Below, piece by piece: positions 30,070 through 39,378 of a stretch of 64,000 nt of DNA. The notes beneath the pieces are model-generated. The model was not told where the DNA came from. It ran no database searches and saw nothing but the letters and a program-made list of their open reading frames with translations. The stretch comes from Rhodococcus sp. X156. GTDB taxonomy: Bacteria; Actinomycetota; Actinomycetes; Mycobacteriales; Mycobacteriaceae. How positions within the stretch are numbered: the stretch's first letter is position 1; each line of letters starts with the position of its first letter. The position numbers and the translations under genes were made by a program. The DNA is taken from NCBI RefSeq assembly GCF_004006015.1, contig NZ_CP034766.1, positions 3,505,001 to 3,569,000 on the forward strand, read 5' to 3'.

Positions 30070-33000
30070 GTGCGACGGTTCGGACAGACGTGGTTGTACT
30101 CGCCGCGGGACGTGCTGGCCGTGCTGGAGTGCGAGCACCGCCTGCAGCTGGAGCACGCCGCGGCGCAGCACCTGCTGCCGCGCGCCGCCGGGGGCCCCGA
30201 CGCCACGCTCGAGCTGGTCAAGAGCCACGGCCTGCGGCACGAGCACGACGCGCTGGCTGCCCTGGGCCGCGTGGCCGAGGTCCGCACCATCGACGTCCCC
30301 GGCCACGACGACCCGGCCCTGCTCGACGCCGCCCAGGCCACCACCGACGCCATGGACGCCGGTGTCCCGGTGATCTACCAGGCGGTGCTGCTGGTGGACG
30401 GCTTCCTCGGCTACGCCGACTTCCTGGTCGGCGTCGACCTCGGCACCGGCAAGCCCCTGCTGGAGGCCGACGGGCGGCAGCGCTACGAGCCGGTGGACAC
30501 CAAGCTCGCCCGCCACGCCAAGCCCACCGCGCTGCTGCAGCTGGCCTGCTACGCCGACGCCCTGGTCCGTCTCGGCCGCCCGGTGCCCCGCCAGGTGCAC
30601 CTGTGGCTGGGCGACGGCTCGCGCCAAGCCGTGCCCGCGGCCGACGTGCTGCCGCTGGCCCAGGAGTACCGCGGCCGGGTCCTCGCCCAGCTCACCGCCG
30701 AGCCGGCCGTACCCACCCCGACCTGGGGCGACGCCCGCCCCGCCTGCGGCACCTGCGGCTGGTTGGAGCACTGCGCCGACGGACGCCGGCAGGCCCGCGA
30801 CCTCAGCCTGGTCGCGGGCATGCGGCGCGACCAGATCCACCGGCTGCGCGAGCAGGGCGTTGCCACCGTGGACGCGCTGGCCACCGCCGCCGATGGGCAG
30901 CGACCGCCCACCATGGGTACCGACACCTGGACCCGGCTGCGCGCCCAGGCGGCGCTGCAGGTCGCCGGGGCCGGGGCGCTGCCGCCGCGGCACGAGGTGT
31001 TCGACCCCGCGGGCCTGGCGCTGCTGCCGGCCCCCGACCCGGGCGACCTGTACTACGACATCGAGGGCAATCCCTTCGCCGAGGACGGCGCGGGGCTGGA
31101 GTACCTGCACGGCCTGGTCGACACCAGCGAGCGGTTCACCGCGTTCTGGGCACACAACCGCCCCCAGGAGAAGCAGGCCTTCGAGCAGCTCGTGGACGCG
31201 CTCACCGCCGCGGCCGCCGCCCACCCGGGCATGCACGTCTACCACTACGCGCCCTACGAGCGGACCGCCCTGACCACGCTGGCCGCCCGGCACGCCACCC
31301 GGGAGGAGCAGGTGGACCAGCTGCTCCGCGACGGGCGGCTGGTCGACCTCTACGGAGTGGTCCGCCGCGCCGTGCGGGTGTCCACCGAGAGCTACTCCAT
31401 CAAGAAGCTCGAGCCGCTCTACATGGGTGCGCAGCTGCGCACCGGCGACGTGACCAACGCCGGTGACTCCATCGTGCAGTACGAGCAGGCCGTCGAGCAC
31501 CGCCGCGCCGGGCGCCACGCCGCCGCCGACGAGCTGCTGGAGTCGATCCGCGACTACAACGAGTACGACTGCGTCAGCACCCACCGGTTGCACCAGTGGC
31601 TGCAGTCGCTGCAGGCCACCACCACCTCCGCCCCGCTGCCCCCGGCCGAGGTGGTGGAGCGGGAGACGCCGGAGACCGAGCTGCTCGCCGAGCGGTTGCG
31701 CACCGGGGTGCCCGACGCCGACCGCACCCCCGAGCAGCAAGCCACCGCGCTGGTTGCCGCAGCGCTCGGCTACCACCGGCGCAACCAGAAGACGTTCTGG
31801 TGGGAGCACTTCGACCGGCTGCGTCGTCCGCTGACCGAGCTGGTGGACGACGACGCGGTGGTGGTGCTGGAGTGCGCGGAGGGCAGCGAGTGGGCCAAGC
31901 CCACGCCCCGCAGCAACCTGGCCCGCACCGTCACCGCGGACACGGTGTCCACCCCCGAGGACGTCGCCAGCCTCGGCCAGCAACCGTTCGTCGTCTACGG
32001 CTCGCCGTTGCCCGAGCACCTGGAGCCCAGCGCCGACTCCGACCGCGCCACCCACACCGGCGCCAAAGACCTCACGGTCGCGGTCGGCTCCGTCAGCTTC
32101 ACCGAGCGTGCACCCAAGGGCAGCGAGGGGTGGACGCAGCTTCCGCTGGCGCTCACCCCCGCCGCTCCGCCGCACACCGCGGCCCTGGAGGCGGTGCTCT
32201 GCGGCCTCGGCGAGCACCTGCTCGACGATCCCGCGCCGCGCGCGGCCTGGTTCGCGCTGCTCACCGCCTGCCCGCCGGTGACCCCGCTGCCGCGGACCAA
32301 GGACAACGTCGCCGACATCACCGCCGCGGTCGCCGCCCTCGACCACGGGGTGCTGGCCGTGCAGGGACCGCCCGGCACCGGCAAGACCTACGTCGGCAGC
32401 CACGTGATCGCGGCGCTGGCCCAGCGGGGCTGGCGCATCGGGGTCACCGCCCAGGGGCACAAGACGGTGGAGAACCTGCTGGAGCGGGTGGTGGCCCTCG
32501 GCGCCACGGTGGCCAAGGAAGTCCCCGCCAGCGGCCCGCGCGGCACCGAGACGTGGCAGACCCCGAAGAAGCTGGTCGACTGGATGGCCGCGCAGGAGGG
32601 CGGCTACGTGGTGGGCGGCACGGCGTGGACCTTCGCGCGTCCGGCGGTGCGCGAGCACCCGCTCGACCTGGTGGTGGTGGATGAGGCCGGCCAGTTCAGC
32701 CTGCCCGACGCCCTGGTCACCGGCTCCGCGGCCAGCCGCATCCTGCTGCTCGGCGATCCCCAGCAGCTGCCCCAGGTGAGCCAGGGCCAGCACCCCGAGC
32801 CGGTGGACGTCTCCGCGCTCGGTCACGTGCTGGGCGAGCACGCGCTCATCCCGGCCACGCACGGCTACCTGCTCGACGTCACCTGGCGGATGCGGCCGGA
32901 GGTGTGTGCCCCGGTCTCGGCGCTGCAGTACGAGGGCGCCCTGCACTCCCACGAGCAGTGCATCCGTCGCACCCTGGCCGGCGTCGCCCCGGGGGTGCAC

Positions 33001-33492
33001 CTGGTGGACGTCGACCACCACGACAACCGCACCCGCAGCGACGAGGAGGTGGCCGCAGTGGTGCAGCTGGTCAGCGGCCTGCTCGGTGCCGAGTGGACCG
33101 ACGTCGACGCCGCGCCCCGGCCGCTCGACCAGTCCGACGTGCTGGTGGTCGCCCCGTTCAACCGCCAGGTGGTGGCGCTGCGGCGCGGCCTGGACCACGC
33201 CGGCTACCCGGACGTGGCGGTGGGGACGGTGGACAAGTTCCAGGGCCGCGAGGCGGCGGTGGTGATCGTCAGCATGACCACCTCCAGCGGGGACGACCTG
33301 CCCCGCGGCGTGGAGTTCCTGCTCAACCGCAACCGGCTCAACGTGGCGCTGTCCCGGGCCATGCACACCGCCTACCTGGTGCACTCGCCGCTGCTGCGGC
33401 GCATCACGCCCACCTCCACCGACGGCCTGCGGGCCCTCGGCGCCTTCTTGGGGGTGCTGCACTCGGCCGAGGCGCCGCCGGCTGCGGGGTAG
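30070..33492 (+). CDS. TM0106-family RecB-like nuclease fused to SF1 helicase
   Basis: 1140 residues. The N-terminal part (about 1-330) is a RecB-like PD-(D/E)xK nuclease: YADFLVGVD, then EPVDTKLARHAKP, then a Cys cluster CGTCGWLEHC that may bind Fe-S or zinc. Next comes an RNase H-like domain (YYDIEGNPFAEDG near 337; DYNEYDCVSTHRL near 500). The C-terminal half is an Upf1/Dna2-like SF1B helicase with Walker A GPPGTGKT at 766-773, DLVVVDEAGQFS, GDPQQLPQVSQ, and motifs V-VI VGTVDKFQGREA and NVALSRAM. It probably processes DNA ends or RNA:DNA. The GTG at 30070 has GGGGAGG 6 bases upstream. It stands alone, 2.6 kb from the defence island. Confidence 0.9.
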   Translation: MRRFGQTWLYSPRDVLAVLECEHRLQLEHAAAQHLLPRAAGGPDATLELVKSHGLRHEHDALAALGRVAEVRTIDVPGHDDPALLDAAQATTDAMDAGVPVIYQAVLLVDGFLGYADFLVGVDLGTGKPLLEADGRQRYEPVDTKLARHAKPTALLQLACYADALVRLGRPVPRQVHLWLGDGSRQAVPAADVLPLAQEYRGRVLAQLTAEPAVPTPTWGDARPACGTCGWLEHCADGRRQARDLSLVAGMRRDQIHRLREQGVATVDALATAADGQRPPTMGTDTWTRLRAQAALQVAGAGALPPRHEVFDPAGLALLPAPDPGDLYYDIEGNPFAEDGAGLEYLHGLVDTSERFTAFWAHNRPQEKQAFEQLVDALTAAAAAHPGMHVYHYAPYERTALTTLAARHATREEQVDQLLRDGRLVDLYGVVRRAVRVSTESYSIKKLEPLYMGAQLRTGDVTNAGDSIVQYEQAVEHRRAGRHAAADELLESIRDYNEYDCVSTHRLHQWLQSLQATTTSAPLPPAEVVERETPETELLAERLRTGVPDADRTPEQQATALVAAALGYHRRNQKTFWWEHFDRLRRPLTELVDDDAVVVLECAEGSEWAKPTPRSNLARTVTADTVSTPEDVASLGQQPFVVYGSPLPEHLEPSADSDRATHTGAKDLTVAVGSVSFTERAPKGSEGWTQLPLALTPAAPPHTAALEAVLCGLGEHLLDDPAPRAAWFALLTACPPVTPLPRTKDNVADITAAVAALDHGVLAVQGPPGTGKTYVGSHVIAALAQRGWRIGVTAQGHKTVENLLERVVALGATVAKEVPASGPRGTETWQTPKKLVDWMAAQEGGYVVGGTAWTFARPAVREHPLDLVVVDEAGQFSLPDALVTGSAASRILLLGDPQQLPQVSQGQHPEPVDVSALGHVLGEHALIPATHGYLLDVTWRMRPEVCAPVSALQYEGALHSHEQCIRRTLAGVAPGVHLVDVDHHDNRTRSDEEVAAVVQLVSGLLGAEWTDVDAAPRPLDQSDVLVVAPFNRQVVALRRGLDHAGYPDVAVGTVDKFQGREAAVVIVSMTTSSGDDLPRGVEFLLNRNRLNVALSRAMHTAYLVHSPLLRRITPTSTDGLRALGAFLGVLHSAEAPPAAG

Positions 33493-33572
33493 CGGCCAGT
33501 CCGGCGATGAATCGGCGCCCGGCGCCGCGTCTGCCCGGGAGATGGCAGCACCACCCACCCCAAGGAGACGTC

Positions 33573-34373
33573 ATGACCGAGCCTGTGTCCTCCCAGTCCG
33601 CCAGCACGCCCACCGCATCCGCGCTCGCCGGAGCACCCGTCTGGATCGAGCTGTTCAGCTCCGACCTCGACCGTGCCGACCGCTTCTACGGTGAGCTGCT
33701 CGGCTGGTCCGCTGCGCACATGGGGCCCGAGTACGGCAACTACGTGCAGTACAGCCGGGACGGCAAGCTGGCGGCCGGGGGGATGCCCAACGACGGCTCC
33801 TCCGGGGGCCCCGACGCGTGGTCGGTGTACCTGTCCACCGACGACGTCGAGGGCACCACCGCGTCGGTGACCGCCCACGGCGGCGCGGTGCTCGTCCCCC
33901 CGATGCCGGTGATGGACCTGGGCACCATGGCCGTCTACGCCGACCCCGGCCAGCACCCGATCTCCGCCTGGCAGCCCGGCACCCACCCTGGCTTCGGCGC
34001 GCTGGCCGAGCCGGGCTTTCCGGCGTGGTTCGAGCTGCACACCCGCGGCTACGACCAGACCGTGCAGTTCTACCGGGACGCCTTCGGCTGGGACGCACAC
34101 ACCGCCAGCGACGCGGAAGACTTCCGCTACACCACGCTGGGCGAGGGTGCGTCGCAGAGCGCCGGCATCATGGACGTCAGCAGGTTCCCGGACGACCACC
34201 ACACCGGCTGGAGCATCTACTTCACCACCGAGGACACCGACGCCTCGGTCGCGCAGGGCCGGGAGCTGGGCGCCACCGTGATCCGCCCGCCGGAGGACAC
34301 GCCCTTCGGCCGGCTCGCCACCCTCGCCGACCCCACCGGGATCGTCTTCAAGCTCTCCGGCCCCACCGGCTGA
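33573..34373 (+). CDS. VOC-superfamily protein with two glyoxalase-like domains
   Basis: 266 residues made of two tandem beta-alpha-beta-beta-beta modules (about 22-135 and 150-265). The first opens APVWIELFSSDLDRADRFYGELLGW, the second FPAWFELHTRGYDQTVQFYRDAFGW, so each has the start of a glyoxalase/bleomycin-resistance fold. Proteins of this build are common in actinobacteria (similar to Rv0577/CFP32, a proposed antigen and lactoylglutathione-lyase-like protein); the catalytic activity is not established. The ATG at 33573 has AAGGAG about 5 bases upstream. It follows the TM0106-type helicase by 80 bases in the same direction but seems independent. Confidence 0.88.
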   Translation: MTEPVSSQSASTPTASALAGAPVWIELFSSDLDRADRFYGELLGWSAAHMGPEYGNYVQYSRDGKLAAGGMPNDGSSGGPDAWSVYLSTDDVEGTTASVTAHGGAVLVPPMPVMDLGTMAVYADPGQHPISAWQPGTHPGFGALAEPGFPAWFELHTRGYDQTVQFYRDAFGWDAHTASDAEDFRYTTLGEGASQSAGIMDVSRFPDDHHTGWSIYFTTEDTDASVAQGRELGATVIRPPEDTPFGRLATLADPTGIVFKLSGPTG

Positions 34374-34558
34374 CCCACCGCGCACGCCCACCCCGCCGGG
34401 CACTCCTGCTGCCACACCAGGTTTCAGCGAGTGCCCGGCCGCCCGGGGTGGCAAACTCGGGGCACGCTCCGCGGGACGGTCCGTATCGGATCTAGAAGCA
34501 CCCGCCGCCACGTCGCGGCGCGGTCCTGCACCAGACGATGTTGCGCCCTGGAGGCTTG

Positions 34559-35707
34559 ATGCGAGCGATGGTGTACCGCGGGCCCTACAAGGTCCGGGTG
34601 GAGAACAAGGACATGCCCAAGATCGAGCACCCCAACGATGCGATCATCCGGGTGACGCAGGCGGCGATCTGCGGCTCTGACCTGCACCTCTACCACGGGA
34701 TGATGCCCGACACCCGGATCGGGCACACCTTCGGCCACGAGTTCATCGGCGTGGTCGAGGAGGTCGGCCCCTCGGTGCAGAACCTGCAGCGCGGCGACCG
34801 CGTGATGGTGCCGTTCAACGTCTACTGCGGCGCCTGCTACTTCTGCGCGCGGGGGCTGTACTCCAACTGCCACAACGTCAACCCCAACGCCACGGCGGTC
34901 GGCGGGATCTACGGCTACTCGCACACCTGTGGCGGCTACGACGGCGGCCAGGCCGAGTTCGTGCGCGTGCCCTTCGCCGACGTCGGGCCCTCGATCATTC
35001 CGGAGTGGATGGACGAGGAGGACGCGCTGCTGTGCACCGACGCCCTGGCCACCGGCTACTTCGGTGCCCAGCTGGGTGACATCGTCGAGGGCGACACCGT
35101 CCTCGTCCTCGGCGCCGGCCCCGTCGGGCTGTACGCCGCCAAGTCCGCCTGGCTGATGGGTGCCGGCCGCGTGATCGTGGTCGACCACCTGGAGTACCGG
35201 CTGGAGAAGGCGCGCACCTTCGCCCACGCCGAGACCCGCAACTTCGCCGAGTACGACGACATCGTGGTGGAGATGAAGAAGACCACCGACTACCTCGGCG
35301 CCGACGTGGTGATCGAGTGCGTGGGCGCAGAGGCCGACGGCAGCTTCCTCCAGCAGGTGACCTCAGCCAAGCTCAAGCTGCAGGGCGGTTCACCCACTGC
35401 CCTCAACTGGGCCATCGACTCCGTGCGCAAGGGCGGCAACATCTCGGTGATGGGTGCCTACGGCCCCATGTTCAGCGCCGTGAAGTTCGGCGACGCGCTG
35501 AACAAGGGGCTGACCCTGCGGATGAACCAGTGCCCGGTCAAGCGCCAGTGGCCGCGCCTGTTCGAGCACATCCGCAACGGCTACATCAAGCCGAACGAGC
35601 TGGTCACGCACCGCATCCCGCTCGAGCACATCGCCGAGGGCTACCACCTGTTCTCGGCCAAGCTCGACGACGTCATCAAGCCCATCATCGTGCCGGACGC
35701 CAGCTAG
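34559..35707 (+). CDS. zinc-dependent alcohol dehydrogenase
   Basis: 382 residues of the MDR superfamily. Catalytic zinc ligands are Cys38 (AICGSDLH), His60 and Glu61 (FGHEF). Structural zinc is bound by Cys90, Cys93, Cys96 and Cys104 (CGACYFCARGLYSNC). The Rossmann loop is VLVLGAGPVGLYAAKSAWL, with Asp after VIVVDH suggesting NAD(H). The insertion and C-terminal pattern match the formaldehyde-dehydrogenase-like/threonine-dehydrogenase-like group. ATG at 34559 has GGAGG about 5 bases upstream. A small membrane protein gene follows 17 bases later and is probably in the same transcript. Substrate not assignable. Confidence 0.92.
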   Translation: MRAMVYRGPYKVRVENKDMPKIEHPNDAIIRVTQAAICGSDLHLYHGMMPDTRIGHTFGHEFIGVVEEVGPSVQNLQRGDRVMVPFNVYCGACYFCARGLYSNCHNVNPNATAVGGIYGYSHTCGGYDGGQAEFVRVPFADVGPSIIPEWMDEEDALLCTDALATGYFGAQLGDIVEGDTVLVLGAGPVGLYAAKSAWLMGAGRVIVVDHLEYRLEKARTFAHAETRNFAEYDDIVVEMKKTTDYLGADVVIECVGAEADGSFLQQVTSAKLKLQGGSPTALNWAIDSVRKGGNISVMGAYGPMFSAVKFGDALNKGLTLRMNQCPVKRQWPRLFEHIRNGYIKPNELVTHRIPLEHIAEGYHLFSAKLDDVIKPIIVPDAS

Positions 35708-35724
35708 CTCGGAAGGAGCGCCAC

Positions 35725-36300
35725 ATGACCTACACCGCCGACCGGCCCCAGCCACCCGAGTCCGCCGACGAGCTGCGTGCCCGCATCCCCGGGTGGGGCG
35801 CTGACCTCGACCCCAAGGACCGTCCCTCGGTGCCCAAGCTGCGCTTCGACCCCGGTGCGACCGGCGCGCACTGGGACTTCCCGGAGCGCCAGCCCGAGCA
35901 CCAGCCCCGGGAGCGCTCCATCGAGCACGCGATGCTCACCCCAGTGTTCGGCACGTCGGCGCCGCTGCACGGCGTGTCCGGAGCGATCCGGCGCCTGGCC
36001 TACCGCCGGTACAGCGAGGCCCGGGCGGCGCACTGGCTCATCCTGCTCGGCGCCGACCGGGTCGACGCCGTCGGCAGCCACGTGCGGTCGTTGCTCACCC
36101 TGCACCCGGACAACCCGATCACCGAGACGGGCATCCGGGCCGAGCTGACCGGGCACGGCCTGACCTCGCGGTTCGGCCGCAAGCGGGTGGACAACGCGCA
36201 CACCTGGATCGACCCGATCCTGGTGGCCGGACCGTGGGTGGCCGCCGCCGGAGGGGTCGCCGCCGGGCTCGCCGCCCTGGAGAAGCGCCGCCGCGCCTGA
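35725..36300 (+). CDS. hypothetical protein with C-terminal hydrophobic segment
   Basis: 191 residues; family not named. The N-terminal ~60 residues are Pro-rich and polar. The middle (about 70-160) is helical, including HWLILLGADRVDAVGSH and RFGRKRVDNAHTW, and the C-terminus has a single hydrophobic stretch (VAGPWVAAAGGVAAGLAAL) ending in a basic tail. ATG 35725 follows GGAAGGAG by 6 bases. The gene starts 17 bases after the zinc alcohol dehydrogenase, so the two are probably co-expressed; it may anchor or assist that enzyme, but nothing in the sequence proves this. Confidence 0.75.
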   Translation: MTYTADRPQPPESADELRARIPGWGADLDPKDRPSVPKLRFDPGATGAHWDFPERQPEHQPRERSIEHAMLTPVFGTSAPLHGVSGAIRRLAYRRYSEARAAHWLILLGADRVDAVGSHVRSLLTLHPDNPITETGIRAELTGHGLTSRFGRKRVDNAHTWIDPILVAGPWVAAAGGVAAGLAALEKRRRA

Positions 36301-36370
36301 CGCTGCGCACAGCTGTCGGACCCCCCTGGGCATGATGTGGTTCTCACCACACACATCGGGGGATGCGACA

Positions 36371-38011
36371 GTGCCAACACTGCTACCGGAGAGTCCGCGC
36401 CTGGCCAACGGCGCCGAGCAGGTCGTGTGGGACGCGCTGCGCGAGCAGTGCGGCAGCAAGGACCTGCTCGTCGCCGGCCAGCGGGTCACCAACCATGCCA
36501 AGGACTTCGAGATCGACGTGGTCGCTGTGCTGGACGGGGCCGGCATCGTCACCATCGAGGTCAAGGGTGGCGACGTCTGGCACGACGGGCAGTCCTGGCG
36601 GCAGCGGCACGGACCGATCGACCCCGTAGGACAGGTCCGCGGCGCCAAGTACGCGCTCCGCAGCTACCTCGAGTCCGACCCCCGCTGGGGCCGCCGCGGT
36701 CGGGTGCGGTGGGCGCACCTGGTGGTGCTCCCGCACGCGGCCGTCGAGATGGACTTCGCCCTGCCCGACTGTCCCCGGTGGTCGGTGGTGGACCGCACCC
36801 AGCTCGGCAGCATCGCCGAGCTGGCACGCGACGCGCTGCGCCAGCAGGCCAGCGCCAACCGGTGCGCCAACCCCGAGGACGTCGAGGTGGTGCAGGAGGT
36901 GCTGGGTGGGCGCATGCTGCCGCAGCGCGACGTCGTCGCTCGCGCCATGGAGCACGAGGACGCCGCGGACCGGCTCACCGAGGCCCAGTCGTCAATCCTG
37001 TCCGCGACGAGGGCGCTGCACCGCATCGAGGTGCGCGGCGGCGCCGGCAGCGGCAAGACCTACCTGGCCTGCGAGCAGGCCCGCCGGCTCACGCGGGAAG
37101 GACAACGCGTGGCGCTGCTGTGCTACTCGCACGGGCTGGCCTCGTACCTGCGGCGGTTGTGCGCTGAGTGGCCGCGCAACCAGCGGCCGGCCTACGTGGG
37201 TGAGCTGCACGAGCTGGGGATGCGGTGGGGTGCCGACGAGGGGCCACCGGAGAACTCCGACGAGGCGCCCCGCTTCTTCGAGCAGCGGCTGCCCCAGCAG
37301 ATGACGGAGCTGGCCGAGGCGCTCCCTCCCGGTCAGCGCTTCGACGCGGTGGTGGTCGACGAGGCGCAGGACTTCGCCGACTCGTGGTGGTACCCCGTGC
37401 TGGCCGCGCTCAAGGACCCCGAGCGCAGCGGACTGTACGTGTTCAGCGACGAGGGCCAGCGGGTGTTCGAGCGATACGGCAGCCCGCCGGTGCCCCTGGT
37501 CCCGCTGATCCTGGACGCCAACCTGCGCAACACCCGGCCCATCGCGGAGTCGTTCACCCCGCTCGCCGGGCAGCGCATGCGCCTGCAGGGTGGCGAGGGC
37601 CCAGCCGTCCGCTTCGTGCCCTGCAGCAGCGACGACGCCGTGGACTGCGCCGACGACGCCGTGGAGGCGCTGCTCGAGGCAGGCTGGCGTCCGGAGGACG
37701 TGGCCCTGCTGACCACCGGCAGCCGGCACCCCGAGCAGAAGGAGCGGCAGCAGCAGGGCCACGAGGCCTACTGGGACAGCTTCTGGGACAGCGAGCAGGT
37801 GTTCTACGGCCACGTGCTGGGCTTCAAGGGGCTGGAGCGGCGAGCCGTGGCCCTGGCGGTGAACTCCCTGGCCGAGCACTCCCGCATCCGCGAGCGGCTC
37901 TACGTCGGGCTCAGCCGGGCGCGCGACCAGCTCGTCGTCTGCGCCGACCCGCAGCTGATCCGCAGGGTCGGTGGAGCTGAGCTGGCCCGCCGCCTCGGCG
38001 TCGACGACTGA
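36371..38011 (+). CDS. NERD nuclease fused to UvrD-like helicase
   Basis: 546 residues. The N-terminal NERD domain (about 10-130) has FEIDVVAVLDGAGIVTIEVKGG, a PD-(D/E)xK-type core with Asp and Glu-x-Lys. The helicase part has Walker A GGAGSGKT at 223-230, VVVDEAQDFADSWW (motif II) near 325, NLRNTRPIAE (motif IV-like) and LYVGLSRARDQLVV (motif VI) near the end. NERD-UvrD fusions occur in defence islands and repair; the target is not known. The GTG at 36371 has GGGGGA about 7 bases upstream; a longer reading from 36332 is less likely. It converges on the ohr gene, ending 4 bases before that gene's stop. Confidence 0.88.
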   Translation: MPTLLPESPRLANGAEQVVWDALREQCGSKDLLVAGQRVTNHAKDFEIDVVAVLDGAGIVTIEVKGGDVWHDGQSWRQRHGPIDPVGQVRGAKYALRSYLESDPRWGRRGRVRWAHLVVLPHAAVEMDFALPDCPRWSVVDRTQLGSIAELARDALRQQASANRCANPEDVEVVQEVLGGRMLPQRDVVARAMEHEDAADRLTEAQSSILSATRALHRIEVRGGAGSGKTYLACEQARRLTREGQRVALLCYSHGLASYLRRLCAEWPRNQRPAYVGELHELGMRWGADEGPPENSDEAPRFFEQRLPQQMTELAEALPPGQRFDAVVVDEAQDFADSWWYPVLAALKDPERSGLYVFSDEGQRVFERYGSPPVPLVPLILDANLRNTRPIAESFTPLAGQRMRLQGGEGPAVRFVPCSSDDAVDCADDAVEALLEAGWRPEDVALLTTGSRHPEQKERQQQGHEAYWDSFWDSEQVFYGHVLGFKGLERRAVALAVNSLAEHSRIRERLYVGLSRARDQLVVCADPQLIRRVGGAELARRLGVDD

Positions 38012-38015
38012 GCGG

Positions 38016-38438
<423 letters not shown>

Positions 38439-38532
38439 GGCTGTTCTCCTTCGGTGAATGTCGCCCCTGCGGACCGCAGGTGGGCGGTGTAGCGGACGAG
38501 CGTGTCGCGAGGCTCGCTGAGCTCCTCCTGCC

Positions 38533-39237
38533 TCAGGAAGCGTTGAGCTGCTCCACGACCAGCTCGGCCACCCGCGTGCTCGACGCCGGGTTCTGGCCGG
38601 TGACCACGGTGCCGTCAACCACGGTGTACGGCTCCCAGGCCGCACCCAGCTCGAACTTCGCCCCCGCCTTGCGCAGCCGGTCCTCCAGCAGCCACGGCGC
38701 CTTGTCAGCCAGCCCCGCCTGCGTCTCCTCCTGGTCGGTGAAGGCGGTCAGGTCACGACCGGTGAAGGCCCAGCTGCCGTCGGTGCGCACAGCCGGGAGG
38801 AAGGCCGCCGGTCCGTGGCACACCGAGGAGACCACCTTGCCCGCGTCGAGCAGCTCGATGAGCAGCCGGCCCAGCTGCGGGTCGACGGCAAGGTCCTCCA
38901 TCGGGCCGTGCCCACCGGGGATGAACACTGCGTCGTAGTCACCAGCAGAGACCTCCTCCAGCGGCACCGGCTTGGCCAGCACGTCCGCGAGGGCGTCCAG
39001 CTCGGCGCGGAGCTTGTCCGACGCCTCCTGCCCGCCCACGGCGTCGGGGGCGAGGCTGCCCTCGTCCACGGTGGGCCGGACCCCGTTGGGGGTGGCGAAG
39101 GTCAGGTCGACACCGGCCTTGCGGAACACCGAGACCGGGCTGAGCAGCTCCTCGGCCCAGAAGCCGGTGGGGTGCTGGGTGCCGTCGGACAGGGTCCAGT
39201 GGTTGGCGCCGGTGACGACGATGAGCACGGAAGACAT
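38533..39237 (-). CDS. DJ-1/PfpI-family protein (type 1 glutamine-amidotransferase-like)
   Basis: 234 residues. The nucleophile elbow is SSVCHGPAAFLPA with Cys near 138, and the upstream Glu lies in FWAEELLSPV; PGGHGPMEDLA precedes the elbow. This is the arrangement of Hsp31-like glyoxalase III/deglycases (E. coli HchA, YhbO class). It is expected to act on methylglyoxal or glycated species in the cytoplasm. ATG 39237 follows AAGGAGAACCAC, a perfect ribosome site. It is placed just upstream of ohr on the same strand. Confidence 0.9.
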   Translation of the reverse strand: MSSVLIVVTGANHWTLSDGTQHPTGFWAEELLSPVSVFRKAGVDLTFATPNGVRPTVDEGSLAPDAVGGQEASDKLRAELDALADVLAKPVPLEEVSAGDYDAVFIPGGHGPMEDLAVDPQLGRLLIELLDAGKVVSSVCHGPAAFLPAVRTDGSWAFTGRDLTAFTDQEETQAGLADKAPWLLEDRLRKAGAKFELGAAWEPYTVVDGTVVTGQNPASSTRVAELVVEQLNAS

Positions 39238-39378
39238 GTGGTTCTCCTTGCGATCGAGTGGCCGCGAGTCGGTGCTCGCTTCTCCCCAGGTGCAGCGACC
39301 ACTCCCCGCCGTGCATTCCATCTGCCCCGTCGGCGCAGGTCAGGGCGCGGATGCAACGGCACCCACCCACCCCCAGGC

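Noticed and set aside
30040-33558. A 1172-codon reading frame opposite the TM0106-type nuclease-helicase
   Set aside because: It is the high-GC shadow of the real gene: no domain, Gly/His/Arg/Val-rich composition and no ribosome site.
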